Numbered from the stretch's first letter, positions 35,625 through 45,187 are shown. The stretch: DNA of 64,000 nucleotides from Kribbella sp. NBC_01245 (GCF_036226525.1 NZ_CP108487.1:4278001-4342000), one strand, 5' to 3'. Notes: generated from the sequence alone by a model not told the origin. Numbers and translations: made by a program.

Positions 35625-35657
35625 CCGGCCCTGGGAGCGACAGGCTCCCAGGGCCGG
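35625..35657. terminator. Terminator downstream of the GH18 gene
   Basis: CCGGCCCTGGGAGC (35625-35638) pairs perfectly with 35644-35657 around GACAG. It lies 6 nt beyond the chitinase stop on the minus strand, and upstream of the divergent-reading phosphotransferase start. Confidence 0.8.
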
Positions 35658-35663
35658 ATGAGG

Positions 35664-36968
35664 TCAGCGGAGGCCGCTGTACAAGGCGGTGATGAGTTGG
35701 CCGTCGGAGGTGTCGCCGTCCAGGGACCAGATCATCGCGCCGGACAGGTGCCGGTCGGAGATGTAGCGAGCCTTGCGCTTCATCTCGATCGGGTCATCCC
35801 AGGTCCAGAAGGTGTTGCCGTCGTAGAGCCACGCGAAGCCCGCCTTGTTGTCCCGGTGAACCTGGAACTTGCTCAGCTGAGGCTTGAGCAGGCGGTAGTC
35901 CTCATAGCCATCCTCGTACGTCGCAGGCGCCGCGCCCGTCGCGGGCTGGAAGAGGCCGTTGTTGGTCGGGCCGACACCGGTCCAGCCGCGGCTGTAGAAC
36001 GGCACACCCATGACCAGTTGGCTGCGAGGCGCTCCGCGCTGCAGGTAGGCGTCAATCGTGACCTGCGAGCTGAACTCGCTAGTGCTGGGATCACCGGCCG
36101 GACCGTCGATAGCCGACTGCTGGTTCGTGATCGGGTCCCACGAGCCGTGGTAGTCGTACCCCTGTGTGGTCGCGAAGGTGAGGTCACGGAAGACCTTGCG
36201 GACCTCGAAGCCCTTGTCGATCTGCACCGGGTCTGCCGGCAGGAACGCCGTCAGGTTGTGCCGGCGATGTGTGTTCCACGAGAGCTTGTTGAGCTGCTTG
36301 CGGTACTCCCGGACGAGCGCGGTGAAGTTCTGCTTGTCCTCAGGCCGTACGACGTTGCCGGCGTTGCCTTCGCTGGCAGGCCACTCCCAGTCCAGGTCGA
36401 TGCCGTCGAACACGCCTGCGGCAGCACCAGCGGGTGCGCCCGGCAGATCGCCCTTGATCCACATGTCCAAGCAGGACTTCACATGGGCCGCACGGGATTT
36501 CTTGGTGAGCGCGGCATTCGAGAAGTACTTCGAGCCGGTCCAGCCGCCAAGGGAGATGCTGACGCGCAGCTTCGGGTACTTGGCCTTGAGCTGCTTGAGC
36601 TGGTTCAAGTTGCCAGCGAGGGGCTGACCGGCTTCATCCGCCTTCCCGCTGACACTCTGCTCAGCGGTGAAGGGACGCTGGTAGTCGGCCCACGGATCGC
36701 TACTGACGCACTTGCCGGCTTCGTCGAGGAAGCCAAAGGCGTAGTTCAGGTTGGTGAGCTTGGCGGCCGTACCGTTCTTGATGAGGTCACTGACCAGGAA
36801 ATTGCGGTCATAGCCACTCCACTGGGTGTAGTAGCCGACCACGCGCTTGGACGTATGCCCGGCGGTCGCTTCGGCGGAAACGGAAGCAGAGGCGGGCGCG
36901 GTCACCCCCAGCGGGATCATGACGGCACTGGCCACGAACAGGGGCAGGCCGAACTTCTTCCACGACAT
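35664..36968 (-). CDS. Secreted GH18 chitinase
   Basis: 434 residues: signal peptide (cleavage after ASAS, about 29), then a GH18 TIM barrel beginning KRVVGYYTQW. The catalytic motif DGIDLDWEWP (188-197) holds the proton donor Glu195; SISLGGW (137-143) is the second conserved strand motif. No carbohydrate-binding module or FnIII domain is present. It would cleave chitin (beta-1,4-GlcNAc polymer) outside the cell. ATG 36968 follows GGGGAGA; an in-frame start at 36980 is less likely. The product fits a soil saprophyte. Confidence 0.93.
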   Translation of the reverse strand: MSWKKFGLPLFVASAVMIPLGVTAPASASVSAEATAGHTSKRVVGYYTQWSGYDRNFLVSDLIKNGTAAKLTNLNYAFGFLDEAGKCVSSDPWADYQRPFTAEQSVSGKADEAGQPLAGNLNQLKQLKAKYPKLRVSISLGGWTGSKYFSNAALTKKSRAAHVKSCLDMWIKGDLPGAPAGAAAGVFDGIDLDWEWPASEGNAGNVVRPEDKQNFTALVREYRKQLNKLSWNTHRRHNLTAFLPADPVQIDKGFEVRKVFRDLTFATTQGYDYHGSWDPITNQQSAIDGPAGDPSTSEFSSQVTIDAYLQRGAPRSQLVMGVPFYSRGWTGVGPTNNGLFQPATGAAPATYEDGYEDYRLLKPQLSKFQVHRDNKAGFAWLYDGNTFWTWDDPIEMKRKARYISDRHLSGAMIWSLDGDTSDGQLITALYSGLR

Positions 36969-37057
36969 TGTTCTCCCCAACGGGCGGTTTGAGGGACGCG
37001 AGCGCGATCACCATAGGCCCGCGCCTATGACTTAGGCAATGATCGTAAGGAAAGTTA

Positions 37058-37300
37058 TCAGTCCGGGATGACGCCGGCGAAAGTCAGGTCGAGGATCGTA
37101 TCGAGCTGGGACATGCTGACCGGACGGGTGCGCAGGAGCAGGCGGTAATAGATGGGCGCGTAGAGCATGTCCACCACATCGAAGGGATCCACGTCGAGGC
37201 GTAACTGGCCGTCCTTCTGAGCCTTCCGCAGGCGCTCGACGCAGAGGTCGATTCGAGGATTCAGCAGGTCCTCGACAAAGGATTCGGCCGTCGTCGGAGG
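37058..37300 (-). pseudogene. TetR-family regulator, C-terminal remnant
   Basis: Read on the minus strand and ending at TGA 37058-37060, this frame encodes about 80 residues such as RIDLCVERLRKAQKDGQLR, DVDPFDVVDMLYAPIYYR and LDTILDLTFAGVIPD, the usual C-terminal helices of a TetR/AcrR ligand domain (the DVDP...DLLYxPxYYRLLL pattern). No start codon precedes it and the DNA-binding half is missing; the DNA beyond about 37300 belongs to the divergent membrane protein gene. It is a truncated, non-functional regulator. Confidence 0.7.
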
Positions 37301-37341
37301 ATCCGCCGAAGAGGGCCGAGCGTCCGTGGAAGGGAATCGTC

Positions 37342-38034
37342 GTGTCCGAAGCCTTGGTTCGCAGGTACACCGGCCTGTTCGGGATCATCGCCAGCGCGCT
37401 GATCGTGGTTCAGGTCCCGCTCTACTTCCTCTACTCCGGTGCTCCGCCGGACTGGAACATCCTGACCCGCAGCCTGATCGGCATCGTGGGCTGCGTTTTC
37501 TACATCCTTCTCTTCACCGGGCTCCGCCAACTGATCCACCAGGTCGACCTCGCGTCGGACTGGATCGCGGGGGTGATCCAGTCGGCCGGGCTGCTGTGGG
37601 TGGCGATGGTCTTCGTGCCGCAGTCCATGGAGGCCGGGGCCGCCATCTCGGTCGCCCAGGACATCGACACCACCAGGGAAGGCCCGTTCGCGGCAGCGCA
37701 GTACCTGATGCAGGGCTTGATCTCGCGCCTGCTGATGGGGCTGTTCCTGATCGCCCTGGGCATCGTCGTCATGCGCCTACGGCTGCTGCCCCGCTGGGTC
37801 GGGGTTTCCGCCTACGTGCTGGCCGCGATCAACCTGGCCTTCGTGCCGGCGCTGTACTTCGGTGACGACCCGGCCAACTTCTACAGCGCCCAGGGCTGGG
37901 GAACCACAGCGAGCATGGGAATGCTGTGGAGCCTCTGGACCTTGGCCGTCAGCATCAGCATTCTCCGCAGCTCCCGACGAGCCCCGGCGGCGACAACCGC
38001 CTGGCACAGCCCGTCAATCTCCATCCCCAGCTGA
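37342..38034 (+). CDS. Multi-pass membrane protein, possibly DUF4386-like
   Basis: 230 residues with six predicted hydrophobic helices (about 10-30, 45-65, 78-96, 125-150, 160-178, 195-212). The plan resembles the DUF4386 family of six-helix proteins, but I cannot confirm it. Function unknown. GTG 37342 follows GAAGGGA. It is divergent from the TetR remnant, whose intact ancestor may have regulated it. Confidence 0.65.
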   Translation: MSEALVRRYTGLFGIIASALIVVQVPLYFLYSGAPPDWNILTRSLIGIVGCVFYILLFTGLRQLIHQVDLASDWIAGVIQSAGLLWVAMVFVPQSMEAGAAISVAQDIDTTREGPFAAAQYLMQGLISRLLMGLFLIALGIVVMRLRLLPRWVGVSAYVLAAINLAFVPALYFGDDPANFYSAQGWGTTASMGMLWSLWTLAVSISILRSSRRAPAATTAWHSPSISIPS

Positions 38035-38040
38035 AAAAAT

Positions 38041-38080
38041 GGCCTTTGGTGGACCCCGTCAACCGGGTCCACCAAAGGCC
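38041..38080. terminator. Bidirectional terminator
   Basis: GGCCTTTGGTGGACCC (38041-38056) pairs perfectly with 38065-38080 over an 8-nt loop, between the stop codons of the membrane protein and purH. Confidence 0.88.
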
Positions 38081-38095
38081 GAATAGCCATGAGGA

Positions 38096-39664
38096 TCAGT
38101 GGAAGAAGTGCCGCGTTCCGGTGAAGTACATCGTGATCCCGGCCTTCTGCGCGACCTCGATCGCCTGCTCGTCCCGGATCGAACCACCCGGCTGTACGAC
38201 GGCCTTCACGCCGGCCTCGATCAGCACCTCGAGCCCATCCGGGAACGGGAAGAACGCGTCCGACGCCGCGACCGAACCGGCAGCCCGCTCGCCCGCACGG
38301 GAAACCGCCAGCTTGCAGGAGTCGACCCGGTTGACCTGGCCCATCCCGACACCGACCGAGGCGCCCTTCGACGCCAGCAGGATCGCGTTGGACTTGACCG
38401 CGCGGCAGGCCTTCCAGGCGAACTCCAGCTCAGCCAGGTCGTCCCCGCTCAGCGCCTCACCGGTGGCCAGCGTCCAGGTGGCCGGGTCGTCGCCCTCAGC
38501 CTGGAAACGGTCGACGTGCTGCATCAGCATGCCGCCGCTGATCGGCCGGAACTCGACCGGCACCTTGTGCTCGTCCGGCGGGCACACCAGCACCCGGATC
38601 GTCTTCCTGGCCTGAAGAATCTCGACCGCGCCGTCCTCGTAACCGGGCGCCACCAGCACCTCGGTGAAGATCTCCGCGACCTGCTTGGCCATCTCGACCG
38701 AGACCGGCACGTTGGTGGCGATCACACCGCCGTACGCCGAGATCGGGTCGCACTCGTGCGCCTTGCGATGCGCCTCCGCGACGTCCGCACCGACGGCGAT
38801 GCCACACGGGTTCGCGTGCTTGATGATCGCGACGGCCGGCCGGTCGAAGTCGTATGCCGTACGCCGGGCGGAGTCCGCGTCGACGAAGTTGTTGTACGAC
38901 ATCTCCTTGCCGTGCAGCTGCTCGGCCGAGGCAAGCCCGCCACGCCAGCTCTTGTACAACGCGGCCGGCTGGTGCGGGTTCTCCCCGTAGCGCAGCACGG
39001 CCGACTTCTCCCAAGTCGCTCCGGCCCAAGCCGGGAAGCCCGAGCCCTCGCTCGTATCGGTCAGCACGCTGCCCATCCACGAGGCCACGGCCACGTCGTA
39101 CGACGCGGTGTGCGCGAAAGCCTCGGCGGCGAGCCGCTGGCGCTGGGCCAACGTGAAACCGCCGTCCGCCAAGGCCTGTACCAGTTCCGGGTAGCGCGCG
39201 GGGTCGACGACGACGGCCACGTTCGCGTGGTTCTTGGCGGCACCGCGGACCATCGAGGGCCCGCCGATGTCGATCTGCTCGACGCACTCGTCCACCGTCG
39301 CGCCCGAGGCCACGGTCTCGATGAACGGGTAGAGGTTGCTCACCAGCAGGTCGAACGGCTCGACCCGCATCTCCTGCAACTGCTCGACGTGCGTCTCGAG
39401 GCGTACGTCGGCCAGCAGGCCCGCGTGCACCTTCGGGTGCAGCGTCTTCACCCGGCCGTCGAGGCACTCCGGGAACCCGGTCAGCTCCTCGACCTTGGTC
39501 ACCGGCACACCGGTGGCGGCGATCCGCGCGGCGGTGGAGCCGGTCGAGACCAGCTGGACGCCGGCGTCGGACAGGGCCTTCGCCAGCTCCTCCAGCCCGG
39601 TCTTGTCGTAGACGCTGATCAGCGCGCGACGGATCGGCCTGCGGTCCTCGGCGGCGGTGCTCAC
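38096..39664 (-). CDS. purH: Bifunctional AICAR transformylase/IMP cyclohydrolase
   Basis: Last two steps of de novo purine synthesis: formylates AICAR with 10-formyl-THF and closes the ring to IMP. The 522 residues comprise the N-terminal MGS-like IMP cyclohydrolase domain (about 10-145; RRALISVYDKTGLEEL, STGSTA, GRVKTLHPKVHAG) and the C-terminal AICARFT domain (about 150-522; LRYGENPHQPAALY, KHANPCGIAVG, GGSIRDEQAIEVA). GTG start overlaps the purN stop (GTGA), indicating coupled translation. Confidence 0.95.
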   Translation of the reverse strand: MSTAAEDRRPIRRALISVYDKTGLEELAKALSDAGVQLVSTGSTAARIAATGVPVTKVEELTGFPECLDGRVKTLHPKVHAGLLADVRLETHVEQLQEMRVEPFDLLVSNLYPFIETVASGATVDECVEQIDIGGPSMVRGAAKNHANVAVVVDPARYPELVQALADGGFTLAQRQRLAAEAFAHTASYDVAVASWMGSVLTDTSEGSGFPAWAGATWEKSAVLRYGENPHQPAALYKSWRGGLASAEQLHGKEMSYNNFVDADSARRTAYDFDRPAVAIIKHANPCGIAVGADVAEAHRKAHECDPISAYGGVIATNVPVSVEMAKQVAEIFTEVLVAPGYEDGAVEILQARKTIRVLVCPPDEHKVPVEFRPISGGMLMQHVDRFQAEGDDPATWTLATGEALSGDDLAELEFAWKACRAVKSNAILLASKGASVGVGMGQVNRVDSCKLAVSRAGERAAGSVAASDAFFPFPDGLEVLIEAGVKAVVQPGGSIRDEQAIEVAQKAGITMYFTGTRHFFH

Positions 39665-40281
39665 GGGATGGTGACCTTTCTTCCGGTGATGGTCCAGCCC
39701 TCGCGGACCAGGCGGCCGACGGCGTCCACCAACTGGCGGCGCTCGACGTCCTTGATCCGTTCGGTCAGGGTGTCTTCGGTGTCGTCGTCCAGCACCGGTA
39801 CGACGACCTGGGCGATGATCGGCCCGGTGTCGACGCCACCGTCGACGAAGAACAAGGTGGCGCCCGCGACCTTCACGCCGTACTCGAGGGCGTCACGCGG
39901 GCCGTGGATACCGGGAAAGCCCGGCAGCAGGGCGTTGTGGGTGTTGATGTAGCGATCGCCGAAGGCGGCCAGGAACTTCTCCCCGACCAGCTTCAGGAAC
40001 CCGGCCGAGATGACCAGATCCGGCTGGTACGACGCGACGGACGCGGTCAGCGCGGCATCCCAGTCGGCGCGCTCGGTGTGGTCCTTGACCCGGTGCACGA
40101 AGGTCGGCACACCTGCGTGGTTCGCCCGGTCCAGACCCGTGATGCCGTCGCGGTCCGCGCCGACGGCGACCACCTGAGCGCCGTACGCGGGGTCGGCGCA
40201 GGCGTCCAGCAGGGCTTGCAGGTTGGAGCCGGAGCCGGAGATGAGGACGACCAGACGCGCGGGTTTCGGCGCTTCGCTCAC
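39661..40281 (-). CDS. purN: Phosphoribosylglycinamide formyltransferase
   Basis: Third step of purine synthesis: transfers a formyl group from 10-formyl-THF to GAR. The 206 residues show RLVVLISGSGSNLQALLDA at the N-terminus, the catalytic region INTHNALLPGFPGIHG, and GATLFFVDGGVDTGPIIAQ with the catalytic aspartate. The usual HPSLLP is HNALLP here. First gene of the purN-purH operon. perM lies upstream in the same direction, as in mycobacteria. Confidence 0.94.
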   Translation of the reverse strand: MSEAPKPARLVVLISGSGSNLQALLDACADPAYGAQVVAVGADRDGITGLDRANHAGVPTFVHRVKDHTERADWDAALTASVASYQPDLVISAGFLKLVGEKFLAAFGDRYINTHNALLPGFPGIHGPRDALEYGVKVAGATLFFVDGGVDTGPIIAQVVVPVLDDDTEDTLTERIKDVERRQLVDAVGRLVREGWTITGRKVTIP

Positions 40282-40363
40282 GCGGCGTTCCCAATCACAG
40301 AGAGGACCTTGTCACGGAGGCCACCCTATCGGTGCCCCTTTCGGGGAGCTCTATCGGTGCTGC

Positions 40364-41587
40364 TCAGGGAGCTCGGCGGGCGCCCACGATCGCCGCGGTG
40401 ATGGCGGCGCCGATGGTCACACCGGCCGCGACGACTCCCGCCCCCGCGAACGGCCCGACGACGCCGAAGGAGGCCATTCGCCCCGGACCGGCAGAGCCGC
40501 CTGCGAGCAGGAAGAGCACTAGGAGCACCAGGCCCGCCACAGGCCCGGAGAAGGCCGCACGAACCGCATAGGCGTCCCAGCCGATCAGATCGCCGTCAGG
40601 CCCGCCACTGACCCTCCGAGCGACAACCAGGCCTGCGGCTACTCCAGCCAGCAGAGGGACCAGCCCGGTCAAGACCAGCAGGTACGTCGGGGTGGCGCCG
40701 TCAGCGGGCACAGCCGCCAGGAGCGGTAGCGCCGGCAAGCTGCCGACGTCGACCCCGGTAGGCGCCACGGTTGTCCCGACGCCCAGCGAGAAGCCCGGGC
40801 CCGCGATGAAGGATGCGGCGTACACGATCGCGTTGGGCAACAGCACCAGGCAGATCCCGAAGAGGACCACAGAGCCAACTACGCCCGAGTCAAGCGCCTC
40901 CAGCATGGTGGTGGCCCGGCTGAAGTGCAGAACCAGCATTACGGCGAACAGCACGGCTGCGGCGGCCAGTACGGCGGCAACGGCCGCGAGCGCCCCTGCG
41001 ATCATCTGGCGGACCCAGTGCGGTGTGGCCTTCGCAGTCGCCATGAGCGCGCCCGACTCGGCCATGACGCCGAGAGTGCCTGCGACCACCGCGAGGCTTA
41101 TCGCGCCCAGTAGAGCCGAGAACGGGGAGATCTTCACTGAGCCGTTTGAGGCCAGCACGGCGACGATCAGCGCGCCAACGCCGTACCCGACGGCTAGAAC
41201 GCCGGTAAGCGTCAGTAGTTCGCGAGGCTCACGGGCGCCGCTCAACCGGGTCGCGAAGCGGCCTGCCCGGTAGAGGAAGTAGGAGAGCAGCAGGGTGAGA
41301 CCCAGCGGCGCGAGCGTCAGGGAGCCTCCACTGATCGTGACGCCGGTCTTGTGGGCCGTGAGCCAGATGGCCGCGCCCGCCCGCATGGCGCTGGACGCAC
41401 CACCGAACGTCGCGGCGAGCCAGCCGATCACCGCGACCACCGAACAGGTCAGCAGCCCGCTCAGCAGGCAGGCTCCCGCCGCGACCAGTGCGGGCAGGAC
41501 AACTGGCTGTGATATTCCACTCCCAGACCGTGAGGGCTGGTCTTCGCGGGTGCCCGGGCGGTTCACCGTGTCTGTCATCTGACTCAC
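40364..41587 (-). CDS. DUF6350 family membrane protein (PerM-like)
   Basis: 407 residues with about 9-10 hydrophobic helices. It corresponds by position and layout to the actinobacterial DUF6350/PerM family, next to purN-purH; the mycobacterial homologue PerM (Rv0955) is involved in cell division and persistence. GTG 41587 is used; ATG 41578 three codons in is possible. Neither has an obvious Shine-Dalgarno. The product starts with a short Ser/Arg-rich cytoplasmic tail. Confidence 0.82.
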   Translation of the reverse strand: MSQMTDTVNRPGTREDQPSRSGSGISQPVVLPALVAAGACLLSGLLTCSVVAVIGWLAATFGGASSAMRAGAAIWLTAHKTGVTISGGSLTLAPLGLTLLLSYFLYRAGRFATRLSGAREPRELLTLTGVLAVGYGVGALIVAVLASNGSVKISPFSALLGAISLAVVAGTLGVMAESGALMATAKATPHWVRQMIAGALAAVAAVLAAAAVLFAVMLVLHFSRATTMLEALDSGVVGSVVLFGICLVLLPNAIVYAASFIAGPGFSLGVGTTVAPTGVDVGSLPALPLLAAVPADGATPTYLLVLTGLVPLLAGVAAGLVVARRVSGGPDGDLIGWDAYAVRAAFSGPVAGLVLLVLFLLAGGSAGPGRMASFGVVGPFAGAGVVAAGVTIGAAITAAIVGARRAP

Positions 41588-41712
41588 ATCGTCTCGTCTG
41601 TCCGGGCACCACTCGTGCGGACACGCCGACTGTGAAAGACTTCGCCCCGCTTGGTCCCCGTCTTGCCCGACTGGATACCGTCGGGTAGATCAGCGAGAAG
41701 GACGAGGAGTAC

Positions 41713-43056
41713 ATGACCGGCCAATCCGGCCCCAGCGTGCCTCCCGGCGGCAGCCCCCGCCCCCGGGTCAGTCGCGCCGCCCTGCGTGAGGCCCGGCGCA
41801 AACAGCGCCGCCGGCAGACCCAGCTCATCGCCGGCGGTGTCGCCGCGGCCGTTCTCCTCGTCGGCGGCGGCATCATCGCCGTGTCCGCGCTCGGCGGCGG
41901 CAAGGACGATCCGAACGACAGCGGTGGCCAGAACAAGTCCGACTCCAAACTGCTCAGCAATCCGGGTGTGTTGATCGACACAGACGACGCGGATCTGCTC
42001 TCCAAGGGCAACTGGACCATCTCCCGCACCACCGATGGCACCGAGTCGAAGCAGCCGTCGTTCGCCTGCCAGGCGCAGCGCTTCGCCGACCCGGCCGGGA
42101 TCCGGACCTGGGTCCGGGTGCTGCGCAACCCGAACAACCTGGACACCGCCGTCGAGTACGTCGAGGTCTCGAACGACGCCGGCACGGCCCAGAAGGCCTA
42201 CAGCACGATCGCCGGCTGGATGAGCGAATGCGCTACGCCGCAGATCCGGCTGCTGTCCAGTTACCAGGCCGTCGGGCTGGGCGACAAGGGCCTGATCGCG
42301 GTCTTCGGCCAGCCGATCGGGAGTGATCGCAAGCGGTTCCGCACCCTCGCGGTGGTGACCAGCGGCCAGGCCACGCTCGTGCTCGAGCACAACACCATCG
42401 GAGCCACCCAGCCCCGCGCTGACGCCATGCTCGCGGCGGCGAGCGCCGGGGTCCGGCGGATCTGCGCCGAGACCGGCACCGGTTGTGGCAGCACCCCCAA
42501 GCTCGACTCGAGCCTGCTGGCGACCGACGAGCCGAAGGGCTTCATGGCGCCGATCGACCTGCCGGTGCTGAGCAAGGTGGACAAACCCTGGGTGAGCGTG
42601 AAGTCCGCCGCCCGGGACGGTACCGGCTGCGAGAAGATCGACCTGCCCAAGGCGAAGGCGACCAAGTCCCGCTGGCAGACGTACGTCGTACCGGACGCCG
42701 AGGTGCCGACCGAGTTCGGCATGGACACGATGGTGGCGGAGTTCAAGGACCACACGGTCGCGGAGCAGTTCATCACGACGCTGCGCAAGGCCGTCGACAA
42801 CTGCAAGAAGACGTACTCCACCGCGACGGTGAAACGGACCGACTCGGTGAACTGGTTCGGTATCCGCGGTCAGACCTGGCGGATCGTGTACGACGCGGGC
42901 GCGAGCGGCAAGCTCACGTACCGGGTCGGCATCGTCCGGGCCAGCAACCGTGCGGCGTACGTGATGTTCCCGGTGCTGAAGGGGCTCGACATCACGGACG
43001 AGGCCTTCCGGGACTTGCTGATCCGGGCCGGCGAACGGTCCTTGTACTTCCGCTAG
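41713..43056 (+). CDS. Membrane-anchored extracytoplasmic protein, unknown function
   Basis: 447 residues: a Pro-rich and very basic cytoplasmic N-terminus (RAALREARRKQRRRQTQ, about 20-36), one transmembrane helix (about 38-60), then ~385 residues outside the cell. The outer part contains six or more cysteines (for example FACQAQRF, CATPQIRLL, CAETGTGCG, GTGCEKID, DNCKKTY) suggesting disulfides, arranged in two similar halves. It resembles the sensor-like outer domains of PknH-type proteins in general style only. ATG 41713 follows GAGGAG. Between perM and sucD, as unknown membrane genes also are in related genomes. Confidence 0.72.
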   Translation: MTGQSGPSVPPGGSPRPRVSRAALREARRKQRRRQTQLIAGGVAAAVLLVGGGIIAVSALGGGKDDPNDSGGQNKSDSKLLSNPGVLIDTDDADLLSKGNWTISRTTDGTESKQPSFACQAQRFADPAGIRTWVRVLRNPNNLDTAVEYVEVSNDAGTAQKAYSTIAGWMSECATPQIRLLSSYQAVGLGDKGLIAVFGQPIGSDRKRFRTLAVVTSGQATLVLEHNTIGATQPRADAMLAAASAGVRRICAETGTGCGSTPKLDSSLLATDEPKGFMAPIDLPVLSKVDKPWVSVKSAARDGTGCEKIDLPKAKATKSRWQTYVVPDAEVPTEFGMDTMVAEFKDHTVAEQFITTLRKAVDNCKKTYSTATVKRTDSVNWFGIRGQTWRIVYDAGASGKLTYRVGIVRASNRAAYVMFPVLKGLDITDEAFRDLLIRAGERSLYFR

Positions 43057-43062
43057 TCACGC

Positions 43063-43100
43063 AAAAGGCGGCCGCTCCCCGAGGGGAACGGCCGCCTTTT
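43063..43100. terminator. Bidirectional terminator between the membrane protein gene and sucD
   Basis: AAAAGGCGGCCGCTCCCC (43063-43080) and its near-complement 43083-43100 form a stem of 18 pairs with one mismatch, flanked by A- and T-runs for both directions. Confidence 0.9.
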
Positions 43101-43110
43101 GTCGTTGGAG

Positions 43111-44001
43111 CTACTTGGCGAGGGACTGCATGATCTCGCGCATCAGGTTGGCGGTCTCGGTCGGCGTCTTGCCGACCTTGACGCCGACGGCCTCGAGGGC
43201 CTCCTGCTTGGCGGCCGCGGTGCCGGAGGAACCCGACACGATCGCGCCCGCGTGGCCCATCGTCTTGCCCTCGGGGGCGGTGAAGCCCGCGACGTAGCCG
43301 ACGACCGGCTTCTTCACGTTGTCCTTGATGAAGGCCGCCGCGCGCTCCTCGGCGTCGCCGCCGATCTCACCGATCATCACGATCGCATCGGTGTCCGGGT
43401 CGGCCTCGAAGGCTTCCAGGGCGTCGATGTGGGTGGTGCCGATGATCGGGTCGCCGCCGATACCGATGGCGGTGGAGAACCCGAAGTCACGCAGTTCGTA
43501 CATCATCTGGTACGTCAGGGTGCCCGACTTCGAGACCAGCCCGATCCGGCCCTGACCCGCGATGTCGGCCGGGATGATGCCGGCGTTGGCCTCACCCGGG
43601 GTGATGATGCCGGGGCAGTTCGGCCCGATGATCCGGGTCGTACCGCTGGCCTGCGCGTGCGCGTGGAAGGCGGCCGTGTCGTGCACCGGCACACCCTCGG
43701 TGATGACGACCACCAGCGGGATACCCGCGTCGATGGCCTCGAACACCGCGCCCTTGGTGAACTTCGGCGGTACGAAGACGACCGACACGGTCGCGCCGGT
43801 CGCCTTGACGGCCTCTTCCACCGATCCGTAGACCGCGATCTCACGGCCTTCGATGGTGACGGTCTGGCCGCCCTTGCCCGGGGTCACGCCGCCCACGATC
43901 TGGGTGCCCGAAGCGAGCATCCGGGTGGTGTGCTTGGTGCCCTCGGAGCCGGTCATGCCCTGGACGATGACCTTGCTGTCCTTGTTGAGGAAGATCGACA
44001 T
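43111..44001 (-). CDS. sucD: Succinyl-CoA synthetase, alpha subunit
   Basis: TCA cycle: succinyl-CoA to succinate with nucleotide phosphorylation. The 296 residues include the CoA-binding start (DSKVIVQGMTGSEGTKHT), GPNCPGIITPGE, and the phosphohistidine loop KTMGHAGAIVSG (His250). ATG 44001 lies 13 nt after the sucC stop, in the order sucC-sucD. Some inner codons give long open frames on the other strand; those are shadows. Confidence 0.95.
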   Translation of the reverse strand: MSIFLNKDSKVIVQGMTGSEGTKHTTRMLASGTQIVGGVTPGKGGQTVTIEGREIAVYGSVEEAVKATGATVSVVFVPPKFTKGAVFEAIDAGIPLVVVITEGVPVHDTAAFHAHAQASGTTRIIGPNCPGIITPGEANAGIIPADIAGQGRIGLVSKSGTLTYQMMYELRDFGFSTAIGIGGDPIIGTTHIDALEAFEADPDTDAIVMIGEIGGDAEERAAAFIKDNVKKPVVGYVAGFTAPEGKTMGHAGAIVSGSSGTAAAKQEALEAVGVKVGKTPTETANLMREIMQSLAK

Positions 44002-44014
44002 TGTCCGTAGTCCC

Positions 44015-45187
44015 TTACTTCGCAGCCAGCTCGGCGGCCCGCTTGGCCGCGCCGTCCATCGTGTCCACGCGCTCGAGGCCGGGCAGGTTCGCCTCGTCGA
44101 GGATGCGGCGGCCCTCCTCGGCGTTGTTGCCGTCCAGCCGGACGACCATCGGCTTGTCGACGTGCTCGTTGCGGCTCGCCAGCAGCTCGAACGCCTGCAC
44201 GATGCCGTTGGCGACCGCGTCACAGGCGGTGATACCGCCGAAGACGTTGACGAAGACGCTCTCCACCTGGGCGTCGGAGATGATGATCTCCAGCCCGTTG
44301 GCCATCACCTCGGCCGACGCGCCACCACCGATGTCGAGGAAGTTCGCGGGCTTGACGCCACCGAACTCCTCACCGGCGTACGCCACGACGTCGAGGGTCG
44401 ACATGACCAGACCCGCGCCGTTGCCGATGATCCCGACGGAACCGTCCAGCTTGACGTAGTTGAGGCCCTTGGCCTTCGCCGCGGCCTCCAGCGGGTCCTC
44501 GGCCGAGGCGTCCTCGAAGTCCGCGTGCTCCGGGTGCCGGAAGTCCGCGTTCTCGTCCAGGGTGACCTTGCCGTCCAGCGCCTCGACGTTGCCGTCCTGG
44601 AGCTTGACCAGCGGGTTCACCTCGACCAGCGACGCGTCCTCGGCGATGAAGACGCCGTACAGCTTGACGATCTCCGTGGTGACGTTGTCGAGCACGTCCT
44701 CGGGGAACTTGGCCGCGATCGCGATCTCGCGCGCCTTGGCCTCATCGACACCGGCAGCCGGGTCGATCGAGATCTTGGCGACGGCGTCGGGGTTGGTGTG
44801 GGCGACCTCTTCGATCTCCATACCGCCCGCGGCGCTCGCGATGCACAGGTAGTTGCGGTTGGCCCGGTCGATCAGGAAGGAGAAGTAGTACTCCTCGGCG
44901 ATCGCGGCGGCCGGGACGATGTTCAGGATCTTGACGAGGTGACCCTTGATGTCCAGACCGAGGATCGCCTTCGCGGCCTCCTCCGCCTCATCCGGAGTCG
45001 AGGCCAGCTTGACGCCACCGGCCTTACCGCGGCCGCCCGTCTTGACCTGAGCCTTGACGACCACCCGGCCGCCGATCTTCTCGGCCGCCGCGCGTGCTTC
45101 CTCGGGAGTCGTGACGACCTCACCGACCGTCGTCCTCACACCATGTTTGGCGAAGACTGACTTCGCCTGGTATTCCATCAGGTCCAC
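44015..45187 (-). CDS. sucC: Succinyl-CoA synthetase, beta subunit
   Basis: 390 residues with an N-terminal ATP-grasp domain (MDLMEYQAKSVFAKHG, VVVKAQVKTGGRGKAGG, VEVNPL metal/nucleotide residues) and the C-terminal CoA-ligase domain (LDIGGGASAE, VFVNVFGGITACD). Forms a complex with SucD. GTG 45187 encodes the usual start. The operon promoter lies within 45188-45374, a divergent region shared with the glucosidase gene. Confidence 0.95.
   Translation of the reverse strand: MDLMEYQAKSVFAKHGVRTTVGEVVTTPEEARAAAEKIGGRVVVKAQVKTGGRGKAGGVKLASTPDEAEEAAKAILGLDIKGHLVKILNIVPAAAIAEEYYFSFLIDRANRNYLCIASAAGGMEIEEVAHTNPDAVAKISIDPAAGVDEAKAREIAIAAKFPEDVLDNVTTEIVKLYGVFIAEDASLVEVNPLVKLQDGNVEALDGKVTLDENADFRHPEHADFEDASAEDPLEAAAKAKGLNYVKLDGSVGIIGNGAGLVMSTLDVVAYAGEEFGGVKPANFLDIGGGASAEVMANGLEIIISDAQVESVFVNVFGGITACDAVANGIVQAFELLASRNEHVDKPMVVRLDGNNAEEGRRILDEANLPGLERVDTMDGAAKRAAELAAK

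Noticed and set aside
35193..36992. 599-codon plus-strand frame over the chitinase and phosphotransferase genes
   Set aside because: Antisense of two genes with clear catalytic motifs.
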